DNA of 64,000 nt from Aliiroseovarius sp. Z3 (GTDB taxonomy: Bacteria; Pseudomonadota; Alphaproteobacteria; Rhodobacterales; Rhodobacteraceae): assembly GCF_029105185.1 (NCBI RefSeq), contig NZ_JAFMZK010000006.1, forward strand, positions 1 through 64,000, in the 5' to 3' direction. The notes under the pieces are model-generated. The model was not told where the DNA came from. It was given only the letters and a program-made list of their open reading frames with translations, and ran no database searches. How positions within the stretch are numbered: the stretch's first letter is position 1; every line of letters begins with the position of its first letter. A program made the translations under genes and the position numbers. Shown piece by piece: positions 8,639 to 18,585 of this stretch.

Positions 8639-8689
8639 ACTCCTGCGCGACTGTCTAAAAGGATAGGTATGGGGATCGGGGATTAAACG

Positions 8690-9301
8690 ATGGTCGAAGA
8701 TTTTGGCCTTGATCAAGGTTTGGCTAAGCTGTCTGACTTGGCGCCGAAAGGCTATGCGCTGGGGCTGCACATTCGGTATGCTTCGGCCCATATCATGATC
8801 CAGACCTATGACCCACGTTGGAGCCAGCTTTACACCGAAAAAGGGTATATGTTGGCTGACCCGATGGTGTTTTGGGGCTTTGGCAATGAAGGCACCATAA
8901 GGTGGAGCGCATTGAACCTGCCCGATCCACATGGAATCCTGTCGCAAGCGGCTGGGTTTGGTCTGAAATACGGGGTGGCCGTATCGCACGGGTCTACAGC
9001 ATCGCGTACGATTGGCGGGTTCGCTCGTGATGATCGTGAATTCACCGATGACGAAATAGAAAAAATCTATGAACTGGTTGTGGAACTGCATGACAGATCG
9101 ACACCACCCGAGCAGCTAACCTCAGCCCAGCGGATGGCCTTGCGCCTGATCGCCAAAGGCAGCCGCCATGCCGAGGCCGCCGCCCTTCTGGGCATATCGG
9201 AAAGCGCGCTGAAGGCACGGTTGCGCAGCGCGCGCGAGCGATTGTTCGTGCGCACTACCGCCGAAGCAATTCAGCGCGCGCAGGAGTATAACCTTCTGTA
9301 A
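8690..9301 (+). CDS. LuxR-family autoinducer-binding transcriptional regulator
   Basis: A quorum-sensing type regulator of 203 aa. The N-terminal autoinducer-binding domain (about 5-135) keeps the LuxR/TraR ligand residues as I align them: W44, Y48, D57-P58 and W72. The C-terminal helix-turn-helix (about 145-190, LTSAQRMALRLIAKGSRHAEAAALLGIS) follows the LuxR pattern, but the E of the usual LTxRE motif is replaced. There is no luxI-type synthase in the window, so locally it is a solo receptor. It stands alone between the rplQ terminator and rarA, with a 21-bp dyad upstream. The family is certain, the ligand unknown. Confidence 0.88.
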   Translation: MVEDFGLDQGLAKLSDLAPKGYALGLHIRYASAHIMIQTYDPRWSQLYTEKGYMLADPMVFWGFGNEGTIRWSALNLPDPHGILSQAAGFGLKYGVAVSHGSTASRTIGGFARDDREFTDDEIEKIYELVVELHDRSTPPEQLTSAQRMALRLIAKGSRHAEAAALLGISESALKARLRSARERLFVRTTAEAIQRAQEYNLL

Positions 9302-9361
9302 CCCGCTCAGGCGGGCCGTTTTCGCCTTTCAACTCGCGGGCCGCATCCCTAGATTTGAATC

Positions 9362-10684
9362 ATGGCTGACCTGTTTGATAATGATCCCGCGTCCAAAGTG
9401 TCTGACCACGGGAAAGATGCGCCGCGCCCTCTGGCCGACCGGCTCAGGCCGCAATCATTGTCCGAGGTTGTCGGACAGGAGCAGGTTCTGGGACCGGACG
9501 CACCGCTTGGCACAATGCTTGCGGCGGGCAGCCTTGGCTCGCTGATCTTCTGGGGCCCCCCCGGCGTTGGCAAGACGACCATTGCGCGCTTGCTGGCACA
9601 GGAAACAGATCTGCACTTCGTTCAGATCAGCGCGATTTTCACAGGCGTGCCCGAGCTGCGAAAGGTGTTTGAAGCCGCGCGCCATCGGCGATCAAATGGG
9701 CAAGGCACCTTGCTGTTCGTGGACGAAATCCATCGCTTCAACAAGGCACAGCAGGACGGGTTCCTGCCACATATGGAAGACGGCACCATCCTTCTGGTGG
9801 GTGCGACCACGGAAAACCCGTCGTTCGAGCTGAATGCCGCCGTGCTCTCGCGCTCGCAGGTTCTGGTGCTGACCCGCCTGTCGCTTGCGGATCTTGAACG
9901 GCTTGCCCAACGAGCCGAGAAAGAGCTGGATCGCCCCTTGCCGCTGACCGGTGACGCCCGCGAGGCGTTGTTAGAGATGGCAGATGGGGATGGGCGCGCC
10001 GTTTTGAACTTGATCGAACAGGTTTTCGCGTGGAAGGTCGATGGCAAGCTGGATGTCGAAGGTCTGTCCAAACGTCTGATGAAACGCGCGGCGATCTATG
10101 ACAAATCTGGCGATGAGCATTACAACCTGATCTCGGCCCTGCACAAATCGGTGCGGGGATCGGATCCTGACGCCGCGTTATATTGGCTCGCACGGATGCT
10201 AACCGGTGGCGAAGACCCTCGTTATCTTGCCAGGCGCATCACGCGCATGGCGGTCGAGGATATCGGGCTGGCCGATCCACAGGCTCATCGGGTGTGTTTG
10301 GACGCGTGGGAAACCTATGAGCGATTGGGAAGCCCTGAGGGTGAACTGGCGCTGGCGCAGGCTGTGACGTATCTGGCACTGGCGCCGAAATCCAACGCGG
10401 CCTATGTCGCCTATAAGGCTGCGATGGCTGCGGCGAAGAAAACCGGGTCAGAGCCCCCGCCCAAGCATATCCTGAATGCGCCCACGTCGTTGATGAAGGA
10501 TCAGGGATATGGTGATGGCTATGCCTATGACCATGATGCGCCGGATGGGTTTTCGGGGCAGAACTACTTCCCCGACGGCATCAAACGTGGGGTGTATTAC
10601 CTGCCTGTTGAGCGGGGTTTCGAGCGTGAGCTGAAGAAACGCACGGATTATTTCGCGCGTCTGCGTGCCAAACGGGCTGATTGA
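9362..10684 (+). CDS. rarA: replication-associated recombination protein A (AAA+ ATPase)
   Basis: RarA/MgsA, a AAA+ ATPase that acts at stalled replication forks and is related to clamp loaders and Mgs1/WRNIP1. The 440-aa product has Walker A GPPGVGKTT (residues 65-73), Walker B LLFVDEIHRFN (117-127), sensor-1 LVGATTENPSFELN and the C-terminal tetramerisation region (VGIA-type RMAVEDIGLADPQAH). The length is typical. The next gene, crcB, begins 78 bases downstream in the same direction. Confidence 0.95.
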   Translation: MADLFDNDPASKVSDHGKDAPRPLADRLRPQSLSEVVGQEQVLGPDAPLGTMLAAGSLGSLIFWGPPGVGKTTIARLLAQETDLHFVQISAIFTGVPELRKVFEAARHRRSNGQGTLLFVDEIHRFNKAQQDGFLPHMEDGTILLVGATTENPSFELNAAVLSRSQVLVLTRLSLADLERLAQRAEKELDRPLPLTGDAREALLEMADGDGRAVLNLIEQVFAWKVDGKLDVEGLSKRLMKRAAIYDKSGDEHYNLISALHKSVRGSDPDAALYWLARMLTGGEDPRYLARRITRMAVEDIGLADPQAHRVCLDAWETYERLGSPEGELALAQAVTYLALAPKSNAAYVAYKAAMAAAKKTGSEPPPKHILNAPTSLMKDQGYGDGYAYDHDAPDGFSGQNYFPDGIKRGVYYLPVERGFERELKKRTDYFARLRAKRAD

Positions 10685-10762
10685 GCCAAACACCACCGCC
10701 AGAGGTCCGCAAAGACCACCCTGACGCTTGACAAGCGCGGCGCGGGGCCTCAGTCAGACCGC

Positions 10763-11140
10763 ATGATGACACCCCTTATTCAAGTTGCCCTTGGTGGCGC
10801 GATTGGCGCTTCGGCCCGGTATCTGACCGGCAACGCAGTTGCGCGCTGGGTGGGCCACGGTTTCCCTGCGGGCACGATGGTCGTGAATGTCCTGGGCTCG
10901 TTTTTGATGGGCGTTTTGGTGGTCGTGTTGGCCCGCAAAGGTGGTCAGGCGGCAGCGCCGTTTCTGATGACCGGGCTGCTGGGTGGGTTCACGACCTTCT
11001 CGGCGTTTTCACTAGATGCGATCACATTGTACGAACGGGGGCAGATTGCCGCCGCCAGCGGTTACGTGATCGGGTCGGTGGTTCTGTCACTGGCCGGTCT
11101 TATCGCAGGTCTGCATGTCGCCCGCATGGTGCTGGCATGA
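10763..11140 (+). CDS. crcB: fluoride ion channel CrcB/Fluc
   Basis: A small dual-topology fluoride exporter of the inner membrane, 125 aa with four hydrophobic segments. It carries the N-terminal GGAIGASARYL motif and GGFTTFSAFSLDA in TM3, whose Phe and Thr residues line the pore. Tandem ATGs at 10763 and 10766 are both possible starts. No fluoride riboswitch is evident upstream. Its stop overlaps rluC in ATGA, opening a four-gene overlapping chain. Confidence 0.93.
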   Translation: MMTPLIQVALGGAIGASARYLTGNAVARWVGHGFPAGTMVVNVLGSFLMGVLVVVLARKGGQAAAPFLMTGLLGGFTTFSAFSLDAITLYERGQIAAASGYVIGSVVLSLAGLIAGLHVARMVLA

Positions 11141-12186
11141 GCGGCGTTCAGATTATTACAATCGGCCCGGACGAAGCCGAGCAACGACTGGATCGCTGGG
11201 TCAAGCGGATGTTTCCGCATGTGGGACAGGGGCGGATCGAGAAGGGATGTCGCAAGGGTGAGTTTCGCGTCAACGGCGCGAAGGTGAAGACTTCGACCCG
11301 CGTTGCGCCGGGCGACGAAGTGCGTGTGCCCCCATTGCCGGTGCCGGAAGGCGGGCAAGAGCGTCCGAAAGCCCCGCCGCGGGTGTCTGATGCGGATGCC
11401 AAGTTGATCCAGTCCTGCGTAATATACCGCGATGACCATATCATTGCACTGAACAAACCACCGGGCCTGCCCAGCCAAGGCGGCAGCAAACAGACCCGCC
11501 ATGTGGACGGTTTGGCCGAGGCGCTGAAGTTTGATCGCGACGAAAAACCGCGTCTTGTGCATCGGCTCGACAAGGATACGTCGGGCGTTTTGTTGTTGGC
11601 GCGCAGCCAGAAAATGGCCTCGGATCTGACGCAGGCGTTCCGCTCTCGCGATACTCGAAAGATCTATTGGGCCTTGGTGGCAGGTGTGCCGCAGCCACGT
11701 TGGGGCACATTGCGCTGGGGGCTGGTCAAAGCACCGGGCCACGGGGGCAAGGGCGAGGCGGAAAAGATGATCTGCGTACATCCGCGACATGTCGATGAAA
11801 CGCCGGGCGCCAAGCGTGCCACCACCGATTATGCGGTGCTGACGACACTTGCCAGCCGTGCGGCGTGGGTCGCGCTGGTGCCTGTGACGGGGCGCACTCA
11901 CCAACTTCGCGCCCATATGGCCGAGCTTGGTCATCCGATCGCTGGGGATGGCAAATACGGAGGGTCGAGTCAGGAGAATCTTGGCGACGGGTGGGGTGCA
12001 CAGCTGGGCGGTGAGCTGTCGAAAAAGCTGCATTTGCACGCCCGCTCGATCACGTTCACGCACCCTGTCACCAAGAAACAGGTGACGATCACCGCACCAC
12101 TGCCGGACCATATGCAGCGCACGTGGAATTATATGGGTTGGCAAGAGGGCGATGTGCCCGCAGACCCGTTCGAGGATTTGGAATGA
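11137..12186 (+). CDS. rluC: RluC/RluD-family 23S rRNA pseudouridine synthase
   Basis: Converts specific uridines of 23S rRNA to pseudouridine. The 349-aa product has an N-terminal S4 RNA-binding domain (about 12-68) and a catalytic domain with HRLDKDTSG (residues 142-150), in which D145 is the nucleophile, plus the ALV..TGRTHQLRAHM motif. It overlaps crcB and the HAD gene by 4 bases on each side. RluC is more likely than RluD from length and the 'HRLDKDTSG' context, but the exact target uridines are inferred. Confidence 0.88.
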   Translation: MSGVQIITIGPDEAEQRLDRWVKRMFPHVGQGRIEKGCRKGEFRVNGAKVKTSTRVAPGDEVRVPPLPVPEGGQERPKAPPRVSDADAKLIQSCVIYRDDHIIALNKPPGLPSQGGSKQTRHVDGLAEALKFDRDEKPRLVHRLDKDTSGVLLLARSQKMASDLTQAFRSRDTRKIYWALVAGVPQPRWGTLRWGLVKAPGHGGKGEAEKMICVHPRHVDETPGAKRATTDYAVLTTLASRAAWVALVPVTGRTHQLRAHMAELGHPIAGDGKYGGSSQENLGDGWGAQLGGELSKKLHLHARSITFTHPVTKKQVTITAPLPDHMQRTWNYMGWQEGDVPADPFEDLE

Positions 12187-12872
12187 GTGATGCGCCCTTG
12201 CGGTTGGCTGTGTTCGATGTTGATGGCACGCTGATCGACAGTCAGGATTTCATCGTCGAAGCGATGAACAGAGCCTTTGGTGCGATGGGTGTGACGCTGC
12301 CCACCCGCGCCGAGGTTTTGTCGATTGTCGGGCTGTCGCTGCATGACGCGATCCGGCGCCTTGTGCCGTCAATGAGCCCAACGGAAGTCACCGAAGCGTC
12401 ACAACAATACAAAGACATGTTCATCCAGTTGCGCGCCGAAAAAGGCGGCGAGGCATCAGCGCCGATGTATCCCGGTGCGCGCGCTGCCTTGGAGCACTTG
12501 CATAAGCGGGATGACGTGCTGCTGGGTGTCGCAACCGGCAAGGCGCGGCGCGGGTTGGATCACGCCTATGATGCCCACGATCTGCGGCACTTTTTCGTCA
12601 CCAGTCAAACCGCGGACAGTCACCCGTCGAAACCGCACCCGTCGATGTTGCAAGCCGCACTGGCGGAAACCGGGGCAGATGCCACCAACGCCGTGATGAT
12701 TGGCGACACGAGCTTCGATATCGAAATGGGCCGCGCTGCGGGCTATCGCACCATCGGTGTTACCTGGGGGTATCATCCGCGCGAACGGTTGGTCACAGCC
12801 GGGGCCGACCTGCTGATCGATACCTATGCGGATCTGGCGGCCGCTTTGGATGAACTTTGGGGGACAGCATGA
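12183..12872 (+). CDS. HAD-family phosphatase (phosphoglycolate phosphatase-like)
   Basis: Haloacid-dehalogenase superfamily hydrolase, 229 aa. Motif I is DVDGT with the nucleophile D12 and acid D14; motif III is KPHPSM; motif IV is MIGDTSFDIEMGRAAG, followed by GVTWGYH. A cap domain sits between motifs I and II. It resembles Gph-type phosphoglycolate phosphatases, though the physiological substrate is not certain. The ATG at 12183 overlaps the rluC stop (ATGA); the longer frame upstream is a shadow. Confidence 0.88.
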   Translation: MSDAPLRLAVFDVDGTLIDSQDFIVEAMNRAFGAMGVTLPTRAEVLSIVGLSLHDAIRRLVPSMSPTEVTEASQQYKDMFIQLRAEKGGEASAPMYPGARAALEHLHKRDDVLLGVATGKARRGLDHAYDAHDLRHFFVTSQTADSHPSKPHPSMLQAALAETGADATNAVMIGDTSFDIEMGRAAGYRTIGVTWGYHPRERLVTAGADLLIDTYADLAAALDELWGTA

Positions 12873-13585
12873 GCGACTGGGCGGCAAAACGGTTCTGGAA
12901 ACAGGCACAGGTCGTTAAGACCGACGGCGGGTATTCGGTCGAACTGGATGGTCGCCCTATCAAGACGCCTGCCAAGGCACTTCTGCAAGTGCCGACACTT
13001 GCGCTTGCCGAAGCGATTGCCAAAGAATGGGATGCGCAGGTCGACAAGATTGATCCCGACACGATGCCGGTCACCCGAACCGCAAATTCGGCATTGGACA
13101 AGGTGGCGCATCAATTTGCAGATGTTGCCGACATGTTGGCCGCCTATGGTGATAGCGATTTGCTGTGCTATCGCGCCACCCATCCAGAAGAACTGGTCAG
13201 CCGTCAGTCTGACCTTTGGGACCCATTGTTGGATTGGGCGGCTGATGACTTGGGCGCACGGTTGGTGCCGGTGGCGGGAATCATGCATCAACCGCAGGAT
13301 GGCATTGCGCTTTCCCGGCTCACGGAACGGGTGCATGCGCTGTCGGATTTCGAGCTGGCAGGCTTTCATGATCTGGTGGCAATCAGCGGATCGCTTGTAT
13401 TGGCGCTGGCTGTTACCTCCGAAAGGTTATCTGTGGACGAGGCTTGGTCACTGTCCCGGCTGGACGAGACCTGGCAGGAAGAACAGTGGGGGGTGGACGA
13501 GGAAGCCTCGGAACTTGCAGAGAAAAAACGTATCGACATTGTGAACGCTGCTTGGTTCTTCCACGCAAGTCGCCGCGAAATATAA
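12869..13585 (+). CDS. ATP12-family F1-ATPase assembly chaperone
   Basis: An ATP12 homologue of 238 aa, a family that in mitochondria binds the F1 alpha subunit before assembly. Typical features are the opening W..KRFW (DWAAKRFWKQAQV), VELDGRPIKTPAKALLQVPT, the middle segment YGDSDLLCYRATHPEELVSRQSDLWDPLLDWA and the C-terminal EEQWGVDEEASE. It starts in ATGA overlap with the HAD gene and closes the crcB-rluC-HAD-ATP12 chain. A role in bacterial F1 assembly is inferred from the family. Confidence 0.92.
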   Translation: MSDWAAKRFWKQAQVVKTDGGYSVELDGRPIKTPAKALLQVPTLALAEAIAKEWDAQVDKIDPDTMPVTRTANSALDKVAHQFADVADMLAAYGDSDLLCYRATHPEELVSRQSDLWDPLLDWAADDLGARLVPVAGIMHQPQDGIALSRLTERVHALSDFELAGFHDLVAISGSLVLALAVTSERLSVDEAWSLSRLDETWQEEQWGVDEEASELAEKKRIDIVNAAWFFHASRREI

Positions 13586-13790
13586 TGCAACCAACGCGTT
13601 AGCTTCGATAATATTCTTGCTTTCCCCTAGGTTAAGCATCGCTATTCGCGATGTTGCCCTTGACGATAACTGATCAATTCTTTCAAACTCCTCTCCATGC
13701 CGAAGGGGCAATCCTTTCGCTAACATCTTGTGACCACAATGGTTGCGAATTCAGCCCGAAACTACGGGTAACTATCAGGAAGAGGTAAAC

Positions 13791-14810
13791 ATGAAAAAAT
13801 CCGTTTTTCTTGGCGCACTGACCGTCGCCAGCATCGCTGCTGGCGCTTCGGCGGCTGCGACCCTTGATGACGTCAAGGCACGTGGCAAGCTGAACTGCGG
13901 TGTGACCACCGGTCTTGTCGGCTTCGCCGCACCGGACGCAAACGGCAAGTGGGAAGGTTTCGACGTCGGTGTGTGCCGCGCTGTGGCTGCTGCTGTTCTT
14001 GGCGATGCTAACGCGGTCGAATTTGTTCCGACCACCGGTAAAACACGCTTCACGGCTCTGGCTTCCGGCGAAGTCGATATGCTGGCACGTAACACCACCT
14101 GGACGCTGTCGCGCGATGTCGACCTGAAGTTCGACTTCGTCGGCGTGAACTATTATGACGGCCAAGGTTTCCTTGTCTCGAAAGAGATGGGTGTAAGCTC
14201 GGCCAAGGATCTGGACGGTGCAACCGTTTGTATCCAGACCGGCACCACCACCGAGCTGAACCTGGCGGACTTCTTCCGTGCAAACAACATCAGCTATGAG
14301 CCGGTTCCGATCGAAACCAACGCTGAAGGTCAGCAACAGTACCTTGCCGGTGCTTGTGATACCTACACCACCGACGCTTCGGGTCTTGCCGCAACGCGCG
14401 CAACCTTCGAAGATCCGTCGGCACACGTTGTTCTGCCGGAAATCATCTCGAAAGAGCCGCTGGGCCCGCTGGTCCGTCACGGTGACAACGAGTGGGGCGA
14501 TATCGTTCGCTGGACGCTGAACGCGCTGATCTCGGCAGAAGAGCTGGGCATCACGTCGACCAATATCGGCGAGCTGTCGGCTGCACCCGGCGACAACCCG
14601 GAAATCAACCGTATGCTGGGCACCGAGGGTAACCTGGGTGAAATGCTCGGCCTCGACGCTGATTGGGCCAAGCGCGCCATCATGGCGGGCGGCAACTACG
14701 GCGAGCTGTTTGCCAAGAACATCGGCGAAAGCACACCGATCGCTCTGGCCCGTGGCCTGAACGCTCAGTGGAAAGATGGCGGTCTGATCTATTCGCCGCC
14801 GTTCCGGTAA
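13791..14810 (+). CDS. bztA: glutamate/glutamine/aspartate/asparagine ABC transporter, periplasmic binding protein
   Basis: Solute-binding protein of the BztABCD (AapJQMP) polar amino-acid importer, 339 aa. It has a Sec signal peptide (MKKSVFLGALTVASIAAGASA) and then the SBP_bac_3 fold (TLDDVKARGKLNCGVTTGLVGFA; DVGVCRAVAAAVLGD; TTGKTRFTALASGEVDMLARNTTWTLSRD). The ATG at 13791 follows AGGAAGAGG; the earlier open frame lacks a signal sequence. A 205-bp promoter region precedes it and a stem-loop follows it, as is usual where the binding protein is made in excess over the permeases. Confidence 0.95.
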   Translation: MKKSVFLGALTVASIAAGASAAATLDDVKARGKLNCGVTTGLVGFAAPDANGKWEGFDVGVCRAVAAAVLGDANAVEFVPTTGKTRFTALASGEVDMLARNTTWTLSRDVDLKFDFVGVNYYDGQGFLVSKEMGVSSAKDLDGATVCIQTGTTTELNLADFFRANNISYEPVPIETNAEGQQQYLAGACDTYTTDASGLAATRATFEDPSAHVVLPEIISKEPLGPLVRHGDNEWGDIVRWTLNALISAEELGITSTNIGELSAAPGDNPEINRMLGTEGNLGEMLGLDADWAKRAIMAGGNYGELFAKNIGESTPIALARGLNAQWKDGGLIYSPPFR

Positions 14811-14822
14811 AAACATTCTTGG

Positions 14823-14850
14823 AAAGGGCGTGGTTCATCCACGCCCTTTT
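14823..14850 (+). terminator. intercistronic terminator/attenuator after bztA
   Basis: AAAGGGCGTGG (14823-14833), loop TTCAT, CCACGCCCTTT (14839-14849), then T. The perfect 11-bp stem probably lets part of transcription stop and protects bztA mRNA, lowering expression of bztBCD. Confidence 0.75.
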
Positions 14851-14933
14851 CGTATCTATCTGAACGCACCCTGGCACAGCGGTAAAATCCGCATCTTAAA
14901 GAAACAAAGCCAGGGGCAACGGGGACGTCATCA

Positions 14934-16196
14934 ATGACAACTATAACCGACCCTCATCAGGGCCAGTTCCGGCTATCCATGCTGTTATATGACAGCCGGT
15001 ATCGCTCGATGACCATTCAGATTGTCGCCTTGATCGGCTTTCTGATGCTTCTTGGCTGGCTCTTGTCCAACACCGCACAAAACCTTGCGGATCTTGGCAA
15101 AGAACCCAGCTTCCGTTTCATGTTCGAGCCAGCAGGCTATGACATCAACCAGCGACTGCTGGAATATGATTCCCAAGACACCCACTTGCGTGCGTCCTTG
15201 ATGGGGCTCTTGAACACGCTGCTTGTGGCTGTGCTGGGGTGTATCGCTGCGACCATCATCGGCGTGGTGATCGGTGTGCTGCGCTTGTCACCCAACTGGA
15301 TTATTTCACGTTTGTCGGCTGTCTATGTCGAAGGGTTCCGGAACGTTCCGGTGCTGTTGTGGATCGTTTTCATAATGGCAATCCTGATCGAAACACTTCC
15401 ACAGCCGCGGGCGTTCAGAAGCGGCGATGCAACGATGTCCTTTTGGGAAAGCGTCGCGGTCACCAACCGCGGGGTCTATATTCCCGAACCATTGTTTTCG
15501 CGCAGCCTTGGCGATGTTCACGTCTTCGGCGCATCCAGTCTGCGCTTTGACGTCAGCCTTGACCTGCTGGCGCTTTTGGCTGTCCTGATTGCGGGTATCC
15601 TTACGTCTGTGCTGATCAAGCGACGTGCGGATGCGACGCAGGAAGCAACCGGCGTGCGTCCCCGCACATGGCATTGGCGCCTTGGTGTTGTCGTGGTGCC
15701 GTTCCTTGTGGTGATGGGTATCCTTGGCTTCTATCTGGGCTATCCCGAACTGAAGGGTTTCAACTTCCGAGGCGGAACCCATTTGCGCAACTCGTTAATT
15801 GCACTGTGGCTAGCATTGTCGCTTTACACTGGTGCTTTCATCGCCGAGATCGTGCGCGCAGGTATTCTGGCTGTCTCGAAAGGGCAGACCGAAGCCGCCG
15901 GTGCGCTGGGTTTGCGCCCAAATCGCACGATGAGCCTTGTGATTTTGCCGCAAGCGTTGCGGGTGATCATCCCGCCGCTCATCTCGAACTACCTTAACCT
16001 TACCAAGAACAGCTCATTGGCGATTGCCGTGGGTTATATGGACATCACGGGCACTTTGGGTGGCATCACCATGAACCAGACAGGCCGCGAGCTTGAAACG
16101 GTTCTGCTCTTGATGCTGGTGTATCTGGCCATCTCGCTGACCATTTCAGCGGTGATGAACTGGTACAATGAATCCGTGAAGCTGAAGGAGCGCTGA
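14934..16196 (+). CDS. bztB: polar amino-acid ABC transporter permease BztB/AapQ
   Basis: Inner-membrane permease of the Bzt/Aap importer, 420 aa. A long N-terminal region with a first span (IQIVALIGFLMLLGWLLSN) precedes a BPD_transp_1 domain, which ends with the EAA loop (EAAGALGLRPNRTMSLVILPQALRVIIPPL, about residues 320-349) that contacts the ATPase. It is followed one base later by bztC. BztB and BztC are expected to form a heterodimer. Confidence 0.94.
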   Translation: MTTITDPHQGQFRLSMLLYDSRYRSMTIQIVALIGFLMLLGWLLSNTAQNLADLGKEPSFRFMFEPAGYDINQRLLEYDSQDTHLRASLMGLLNTLLVAVLGCIAATIIGVVIGVLRLSPNWIISRLSAVYVEGFRNVPVLLWIVFIMAILIETLPQPRAFRSGDATMSFWESVAVTNRGVYIPEPLFSRSLGDVHVFGASSLRFDVSLDLLALLAVLIAGILTSVLIKRRADATQEATGVRPRTWHWRLGVVVVPFLVVMGILGFYLGYPELKGFNFRGGTHLRNSLIALWLALSLYTGAFIAEIVRAGILAVSKGQTEAAGALGLRPNRTMSLVILPQALRVIIPPLISNYLNLTKNSSLAIAVGYMDITGTLGGITMNQTGRELETVLLLMLVYLAISLTISAVMNWYNESVKLKER

Positions 16197-16197
16197 T

Positions 16198-17682
16198 ATG
16201 TCTGATATGTCTTATGTCCGCTCTGAAATGTTGCCCGAACGCGCCCCACCCGCTTCGTCGGTCGGTATCGTAGGCTGGGCACGCCAAAACCTGTTCAATG
16301 GTGTTGGTAACTCGATCCTGACGGTATTGGCTTTGATCCTGCTTTGGATTGTGGTCAGCCGACTGGTGCCTTGGTTCTTCTCGCCAACCTGGAACAGCGC
16401 GTCGCTGAACGAGTGTCGAGAGATCGTTGGAACAGGCCATGGCCATGGCGGCGGTGGCGCGTGTTGGGGGGTCATCCGTGACCGCTGGCAACAGCTCCTG
16501 TTCGGCTTCTATCCCGAAGCAGAACGCTGGCGCACGGTGCTTGCCTTCGCATTGCTTTTCGTGGCCCTGATCCCTGTGCTGTTCAACATGATCTCGCGCC
16601 GGATGAACTGGGTGCTGCTGCTGGCCGTGCTGGGTTTGGCCGCGCTTTATCTGGGTGGCGCTCTTGGCATCATCGTCGGGCTTGCCCTGATTGCTGCGGC
16701 TGGGTTCGTTGGCTTCAAGGCACTGTCCACATCGAAAGAAGACCGTGCTGCGGAGATCGAGGCGGGGGCAAAGCGCCTTCCCAACCCTCTGATTTTCTCG
16801 GCGATCTTCCCGTTTGTGGCGCCTTGGCTGCTGTGGGGTGGATCGATCTGGTTGCCAATCGGCGCCGCGCTGGGCTTTGTGGTTGGCTACATTGCTTTCC
16901 GCTATCTGACCCCGATCGTGGGCAGCTTGGCGGGGTTGATCATCGCAGTGTTGGCAACCGTCATCTGGTGGTTGGTCCTGACTGGCGGCTTCGCCAGCAT
17001 CATGAGCAGCATCATCCCAATTGGACTTGAGCCTGTGGAAAGCCGCAACTTCGGTGGCTTCATGCTGTCGATCACCATCGGCGTGGTCGCCATTGCCTGT
17101 TCGCTGCCAATCGGCATCGTTCTGGCGTTGGGCCGTCAATCCGATCTGCTGATCGTGAAAGCCCTGTGTGTTGGCTTCATCGAGTTCATTCGCGGTGTGC
17201 CGTTGATCACGCTTCTGTTCGTGGCTTCGACGCTTCTGAACATCTTCATGCCGCCGGGCACGAACTTTGACATCATCCTTCGGGTGCTGATCATGGTGAC
17301 GCTTTTCGCCGCAGCCTATATGGCCGAGGTGATCCGGGGCGGTCTGGCAGCCCTTCCAACGGGCCAGTATGAGGCAGCGGATGCGCTTGGGCTGGACTAT
17401 TGGAAGGCTCAGCGACTGATCATCATGCCGCAAGCACTCAAGATTTCGATCCCGGGGATCGTGTCGACCTTCATCGGCGTGTTCAAGGACACGGTGCTGG
17501 TGTCGATCATCGGCCTTCTGGATCCGCTTGGGCTTACAAATGCTATCCGTGCAGATGTCGCGTGGAACGGATTGGTGTGGGAGCTTTACGGCTTCATCGC
17601 CTTCATGTTCTTCGTCTTCTGTTTCTCGATGTCGCGCTATTCGATGTATCTCGAACGCCGGCTTCGCACGGACCACCGTTAA
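16198..17682 (+). CDS. bztC: polar amino-acid ABC transporter permease BztC/AapM
   Basis: The second permease, 494 aa and longer than BztB, as usual for AapM. An N-terminal span is followed by a periplasmic loop containing the His/Gly-rich stretch GHGHGGGG (about residues 81-88) and GACW-type CWGVIRDRW. Several extra spans then lead to the transport domain with the EAA loop ([30 protein letters not shown]). It ends just before a GGAGAG ribosome-binding site for bztD. The His-rich loop could bind metal, but this is only a compositional remark. Confidence 0.94.
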   Translation: MSDMSYVRSEMLPERAPPASSVGIVGWARQNLFNGVGNSILTVLALILLWIVVSRLVPWFFSPTWNSASLNECREIVGTGHGHGGGGACWGVIRDRWQQLLFGFYPEAERWRTVLAFALLFVALIPVLFNMISRRMNWVLLLAVLGLAALYLGGALGIIVGLALIAAAGFVGFKALSTSKEDRAAEIEAGAKRLPNPLIFSAIFPFVAPWLLWGGSIWLPIGAALGFVVGYIAFRYLTPIVGSLAGLIIAVLATVIWWLVLTGGFASIMSSIIPIGLEPVESRNFGGFMLSITIGVVAIACSLPIGIVLALGRQSDLLIVKALCVGFIEFIRGVPLITLLFVASTLLNIFMPPGTNFDIILRVLIMVTLFAAAYMAEVIRGGLAALPTGQYEAADALGLDYWKAQRLIIMPQALKISIPGIVSTFIGVFKDTVLVSIIGLLDPLGLTNAIRADVAWNGLVWELYGFIAFMFFVFCFSMSRYSMYLERRLRTDHR

Positions 17683-17693
17683 AGGAGAGACTT

Positions 17694-18479
17694 ATGTCTT
17701 CTATTACACTCGAAACCCATGCCGATCGTTCCAAAATGGAAGTGTCGGAAGAGGTCGCCATCGAAATTCGTGGCATGAACAAATGGTATGGGGCCTTCCA
17801 CGTGCTGCGCGACATCGACCTGACCGTCTATCAAGGCGAACGGATCGTCATCGCGGGGCCATCCGGGTCGGGTAAATCAACCTTGATCCGTTGCATCAAC
17901 CGGCTTGAGGAACATCAGGAAGGTCAGATCATCGTGGACGGGACCGAACTGACCTCGGACCTGAAAAACGTCGACAAGGTGCGTTCGGAAGTGGGAATGG
18001 TGTTCCAGCACTTCAACCTTTTCCCGCATCTGACCATTCTGGAAAACTGCACGCTCGCCCCCATCTGGGTGCGCAAAACGCCCCGTAAAGAGGCGGAAGA
18101 GATCGCGATGCACTTCCTTGAAAAGGTGAAGATCCCTGAACAGGCCCACAAGTATCCGGGCATGTTGTCGGGTGGTCAGCAGCAGCGTGTGGCCATCGCG
18201 CGCTCGCTGTGCATGCGTCCGCGCATCATGTTGTTTGACGAACCGACCTCGGCGCTTGACCCCGAGATGATCAAGGAAGTTCTGGAAACCATGGTGGAGC
18301 TTGCCGAGGAAGGCATGACCATGCTCTGCGTGACCCACGAAATGGGTTTCGCGAAAGAGGTCGCCAACCGCGTGATCTTCATGGATGCCGGTCAAATAGT
18401 GGAACAGAACGAACCGAACGAGTTCTTCAACAACCCACAAAACGAACGCACCAAGCTGTTCCTCAGCCAGATCCTCTGA
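17694..18479 (+). CDS. bztD: polar amino-acid ABC transporter ATP-binding protein BztD/AapP
   Basis: The ATPase that powers the Bzt importer, 261 aa. Walker A GPSGSGKS (residues 55-62), Q-loop [13 protein letters not shown], signature LSGGQQQR (158-165), Walker [14 protein letters not shown] and the switch His in [14 protein letters not shown]. The ATG at 17694 follows AAAGGAGAG; the much longer upstream open frame is an out-of-frame shadow of bztC. A terminator at 18498 closes the operon. Confidence 0.95.
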   Translation: MSSITLETHADRSKMEVSEEVAIEIRGMNKWYGAFHVLRDIDLTVYQGERIVIAGPSGSGKSTLIRCINRLEEHQEGQIIVDGTELTSDLKNVDKVRSEVGMVFQHFNLFPHLTILENCTLAPIWVRKTPRKEAEEIAMHFLEKVKIPEQAHKYPGMLSGGQQQRVAIARSLCMRPRIMLFDEPTSALDPEMIKEVLETMVELAEEGMTMLCVTHEMGFAKEVANRVIFMDAGQIVEQNEPNEFFNNPQNERTKLFLSQIL

Positions 18480-18497
18480 TCTATGCCGTATATTGTG

Positions 18498-18527
18498 AAA
18501 AGCCCCGCCATTTGGTGGGGCTTTTTA
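18498..18527 (+). terminator. terminator after bztD
   Basis: AGCCCC (18501-18506) through GGGGCT (18517-18522), with an inner CC/GG extension and a TTT loop, flanked by AAAA on the left and TTTTT on the right. The A/T symmetry suggests it may also serve the convergent LysE gene. Confidence 0.85.
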
Positions 18528-18585
18528 TTTGGAACGGGTCTGACCCGTGTGTCTGCTTGTCGAAGGCCGTCGATGTCGCCTTGGA

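Noticed and set aside
10685-10762. Possible fluoride riboswitch before crcB
   Set aside because: The short leader lacks the conserved crcB-motif sequence and pseudoknot pattern.
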